Positions 29,786 to 32,011 of a stretch of 32,011 nucleotides of DNA are shown here, one piece after another. The stretch spans positions 1 to 32,011 of the forward strand of contig NZ_RAVW01000051.1 of NCBI RefSeq assembly GCF_003611585.1, written 5' to 3'. The position numbers and the translations under genes were made by a program. Below the pieces are notes generated by a model. That model was not told where the DNA came from and made no database searches. It was given only the letters and a program-made list of their open reading frames with translations. This stretch comes from Corallococcus exercitus. GTDB taxonomy: Bacteria; Myxococcota; Myxococcia; Myxococcales; Myxococcaceae. Each line of letters opens with the position of its first letter. The stretch's first letter is position 1.

Positions 29786-32011
29786 GTGCGCTTCGGCCCC
29801 TACACCCTCGTGCGCCGCATTGGCGCCGGGGGGATGGGGGAGGTCTTCCTCGCGCGCGAGGAGGGCGTGCGGCGCGCGGTCGTGGTGAAGAAGGTGCTGC
29901 CGGGGCTGGTGGACAGCCGGCAGTTCGTGGGGCGCTTCCGCGACGAGGCGCGCGTGGTGGTGCGGCTGGCGCATCCGAACATCGCGCGCGTGTACGCGAT
30001 GGGCGAGGTGGACGGGCAGCTGTTCCTGGCGATGGAGTACGTGCTGGGCAAGACGCTCAGCCGGCTCGCGTACCGCTTGCGGCAGCGTCAGCGGATGATG
30101 CCCCTGGGGCCGCTGCTTCAACTGGGACAGCGGCTGTGCGAGGGCCTGGCGTACGCGCACGACGCGACGGACGAGGAGGGGCACCCGCTGCACCTGGTGC
30201 ACCGCGACCTGTCCCCCGCGAACGTGTGCGTGAGCTACGCGGGCGAGGTGAAGATCATCGACTTCGGCGCGGCGCAGTCCACGCTGAAGGAGCAGCAGAC
30301 GGCGCCTCGCGTGGTGATTGGCAACCTCACGTACATGGCGCCGGAGCAGGCCCGCAAGCGCACGGTGGACCGGAGAGCGGACCTGTACGCGGTGGGCGTG
30401 GTGCTGTGGGAGTTGTTCTCGTGGAAGCCGCTGTCGCAGCGGGGGGACCCGCTGGAGCGCTGGCGGCGCGCGGCCTATCCGCAGTGGGAGCCCGCGGCGC
30501 GCTACCGGCCGGACCTGCCGCGCGCGGTGGACGCGTTCCTCGCGCGAGCGCTCGCGTCCGAGCCGAACGACCGCTTCCCCACGGCGACGGCCATGGCGGA
30601 GGCGCTGGGCGCGCTGAAGGAGAAGCTGGCGCCCAACGTGACGGATCAGGACCTGGTGCGGCTGATGTCGGCGGCCTTCCCGCGTGAGAAGGTCATCGAG
30701 CAGCAGGTGCTGGACGACCTGTTGCGCGAGCAGCCCGAGCGCGCGAGCACGCGGCAGGAGTTCCCGTCGGTGCTCATGCCGCCCGGGGCGCAGGACGTGG
30801 CGGAGGCGCTCCGCGCGCAGGAGGACATCGCGACGGAGGCGCTGGACGCGGCGAAGCTGCGGCAGGCGGAGTTCTCCGGCGTGGGTGAGCGGACCGAGGC
30901 GCTGGACGCGGCGAAGCCGCCGTCGGAGTACGCCAGCGTGGGTGAGCGGACCGAGGCGCTGGATGCGGCGAAGGTTGAACAGGCGCTGCGCGCGGCGGCG
31001 GCGCAGAGGCCCTGGATGGAGCCCGGCGACGAGTCCGGTCTGCCTCGCAAGGCGCCGCCGGTGCGGCTGCACAACCAGGAGGTCACCAAGGACGCCTGGG
31101 TGCCGGGCATCGGCGCCGCGGAGCCCACCGCGCCAGGACACTCGCCACGGAATGCGTGGACGCCGGGCTCGGGCAGTGGAGAGGCCACCGCGCCGGGGCA
31201 TTCTCGCCAGACGCCGGAGATCGGCACGGGCGGTGGAGAGACCACCGCGCCTGGACAGGCATCGGAGCCTGCGAGGACGCCGAGCGACATCGCGCCTGGT
31301 CAGGCATCACAGTCCTCGTGGACTCCGGGCTCGGGTGGGGAGGACGCCACCGCCTTCGGTGCGGACCCCTCGCGGAGCGTGGGGCCGGTGACCCGCGACG
31401 TGCTCGCGGAGCGGATGCCGGGACCCGCGGCTGCTTCCACCCTCGAGGGTGCGGAGCCCGCGTCCGGAGCGGCTCGCGCGCACTGGACTCCCGGTCCGGG
31501 CGAGGACGAGCCCACCCCTCGCGAGCCTCCCGCCCACCTGGACTCTCCGGCCGGTCCGGGCTCCGAGGACACCACCGACCCGGGGGAGGGGACCCGGGAG
31601 GCCGCGGATTCCCTTCCGGGCAGGCAGGCCCCGGCCGAACAACCGTCTCGGCCGGATTGGAATCCGGGCCCGGACGCGGAAGACTCCGTTACACACCTTC
31701 GAGCGTTTCATCGTGAGGGGCCCCCCCCGGCCCCGGAGGACTCACCCATGCAGAACCGCCCCTCGCGCCCGGGCTGGACTCCTGGCGCAGGCAGTGAGGA
31801 CTCCACGACCAACGAGCGGCCCTCACGCAAGAGCGGAACGGGCCTGCCCGCCGCCGGCAACACCGGCTGGACCCCGGGCTCCGGCGAGGACGACGCCACC
31901 GAGGGCGCCGGCTCCTCGCTCATGGCCGCGCGCCCCGACATCGACGACGCGGACGACGAGAGCACCGACGTCGCCAAACCCGGCCGCCCCATGACGAGCC
32001 CGGCACCGCGC
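29786..32011 (+). CDS. Serine/threonine protein kinase with long repetitive tail (partial, runs off the window)
   Basis: An intact Hanks-type kinase domain: P-loop GAGGMGEV at 13-20, catalytic Lys 35 (VVVKK), Glu 54 in the C helix, HRDLSPAN at 139-146, DFG at 159-161 and [11 protein letters not shown] in the activation segment. After about residue 290 come three copies of a 19-20-residue TEALDAAK repeat and then a Gly/Pro/acidic tail built on W-T-P-G-x-G-x-E-D-x-T units, still open at 32011. No transmembrane helix is visible in the 742 residues present. The start is uncertain: GTG 29786 is used here; TTG 29747 would add MATPVEPEALTGP and overlap hemL by 17 nt. Cytoplasmic signalling; substrates unknown. 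Confidence 0.9.
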   Translation, partial: MRFGPYTLVRRIGAGGMGEVFLAREEGVRRAVVVKKVLPGLVDSRQFVGRFRDEARVVVRLAHPNIARVYAMGEVDGQLFLAMEYVLGKTLSRLAYRLRQRQRMMPLGPLLQLGQRLCEGLAYAHDATDEEGHPLHLVHRDLSPANVCVSYAGEVKIIDFGAAQSTLKEQQTAPRVVIGNLTYMAPEQARKRTVDRRADLYAVGVVLWELFSWKPLSQRGDPLERWRRAAYPQWEPAARYRPDLPRAVDAFLARALASEPNDRFPTATAMAEALGALKEKLAPNVTDQDLVRLMSAAFPREKVIEQQVLDDLLREQPERASTRQEFPSVLMPPGAQDVAEALRAQEDIATEALDAAKLRQAEFSGVGERTEALDAAKPPSEYASVGERTEALDAAKVEQALRAAAAQRPWMEPGDESGLPRKAPPVRLHNQEVTKDAWVPGIGAAEPTAPGHSPRNAWTPGSGSGEATAPGHSRQTPEIGTGGGETTAPGQASEPARTPSDIAPGQASQSSWTPGSGGEDATAFGADPSRSVGPVTRDVLAERMPGPAAASTLEGAEPASGAARAHWTPGPGEDEPTPREPPAHLDSPAGPGSEDTTDPGEGTREAADSLPGRQAPAEQPSRPDWNPGPDAEDSVTHLRAFHREGPPPAPEDSPMQNRPSRPGWTPGAGSEDSTTNERPSRKSGTGLPAAGNTGWTPGSGEDDATEGAGSSLMAARPDIDDADDESTDVAKPGRPMTSPAPR
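30831..30973 (+). repeat. TEALDAAK tandem coding repeat in the kinase
   Basis: Two 36-bp copies (30881-30916 and 30938-30973) differ at one base and lie 57 bp apart. A partial third copy ends at 30856. They encode (V-G-E-R-)T-E-A-L-D-A-A-K. The near identity at DNA level points to recent duplication. Confidence 0.8.
31082..31980 (+). repeat. W-T-P-G / E-D-x-T degenerate repeat in the kinase tail
   Basis: Roughly ten units of the form W-(T/V/N)-P-G-x-G-x-x-E-(D/x)-x-T are seen, for example [36 protein letters not shown] and [12 protein letters not shown]. The units vary in length and DNA sequence. Each ends in Thr next to acidic residues, so the tail presents many potential phosphothreonine sites. 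Confidence 0.75.

Overview
The window reads as chromosome of a high-GC, GC3-biased myxobacterium, probably Myxococcaceae (Corallococcus/Myxococcus type). The grounds are an FHA-containing sigma54 activator, many lipoproteins with Asp-Ala-Gly or Pro-Thr-Gly linkers, a eukaryotic-type Ser/Thr kinase with the HRDLSPxN loop, and two lspA copies beside lgt. No rRNA, tRNA, IS element or CRISPR array was seen. The taxon is inferred from gene content, not from a marker.

Region 1 (47-6504): a sigma54 enhancer-binding protein with an FHA sensor is followed by a tightly packed same-strand cluster. This holds three TadE/TadG-like pseudopilin-type proteins, two small secreted cysteine proteins flanking an exported 229-aa protein, and then ileS (6558-9452). 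Each small cysteine protein carries two CX3C-X10-CX3C modules.

Region 2 (9453-14633): an accessory block on mixed strands lies between ileS and lspA, which are neighbours in many bacteria. It contains a compositionally distinct metzincin-like lipoprotein, a Mut7-C RNase with a ubiquitin-like N-terminus, an endonuclease/exonuclease/phosphatase lipoprotein with a DAG-repeat stalk and a clear TATAAT promoter, and a small DUF1279-like membrane protein. Terminators are visible at 9467-9497 (-) and 14095-14139 (+).

Region 3 (14634-19281): a lipoprotein-maturation cluster, lspA-lspA-lgt, where Lgt is a variant lacking two canonical residues. It is followed by a coiled-coil/linker protein, a KdsC-type phosphatase and a TonB-C-like lipoprotein, all on the + strand and probably co-transcribed.

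Region 4 (19285-25957): an exported YjlB-type cupin, small lipoproteins, a TPR lipoprotein, two short-chain dehydrogenases, and a minus-strand pair of mgtE and a DUF6929-like gene.

Region 5 (25958-28340): gloA, then an AbiEi/AbiEii-type type IV toxin-antitoxin pair whose upstream AT-rich patch carries nested inverted repeats overlapping a candidate promoter. Region 6 (28456-32011): hemL, then a Ser/Thr kinase that runs off the window and has a long repetitive W-T-P-G / E-D-x-T tail.

No intergenic stretch exceeds 300 bases. The longest (about 230-250 bp: 12654-12895, 19897-20137, 25712-25957, 28234-28467) are described as features.
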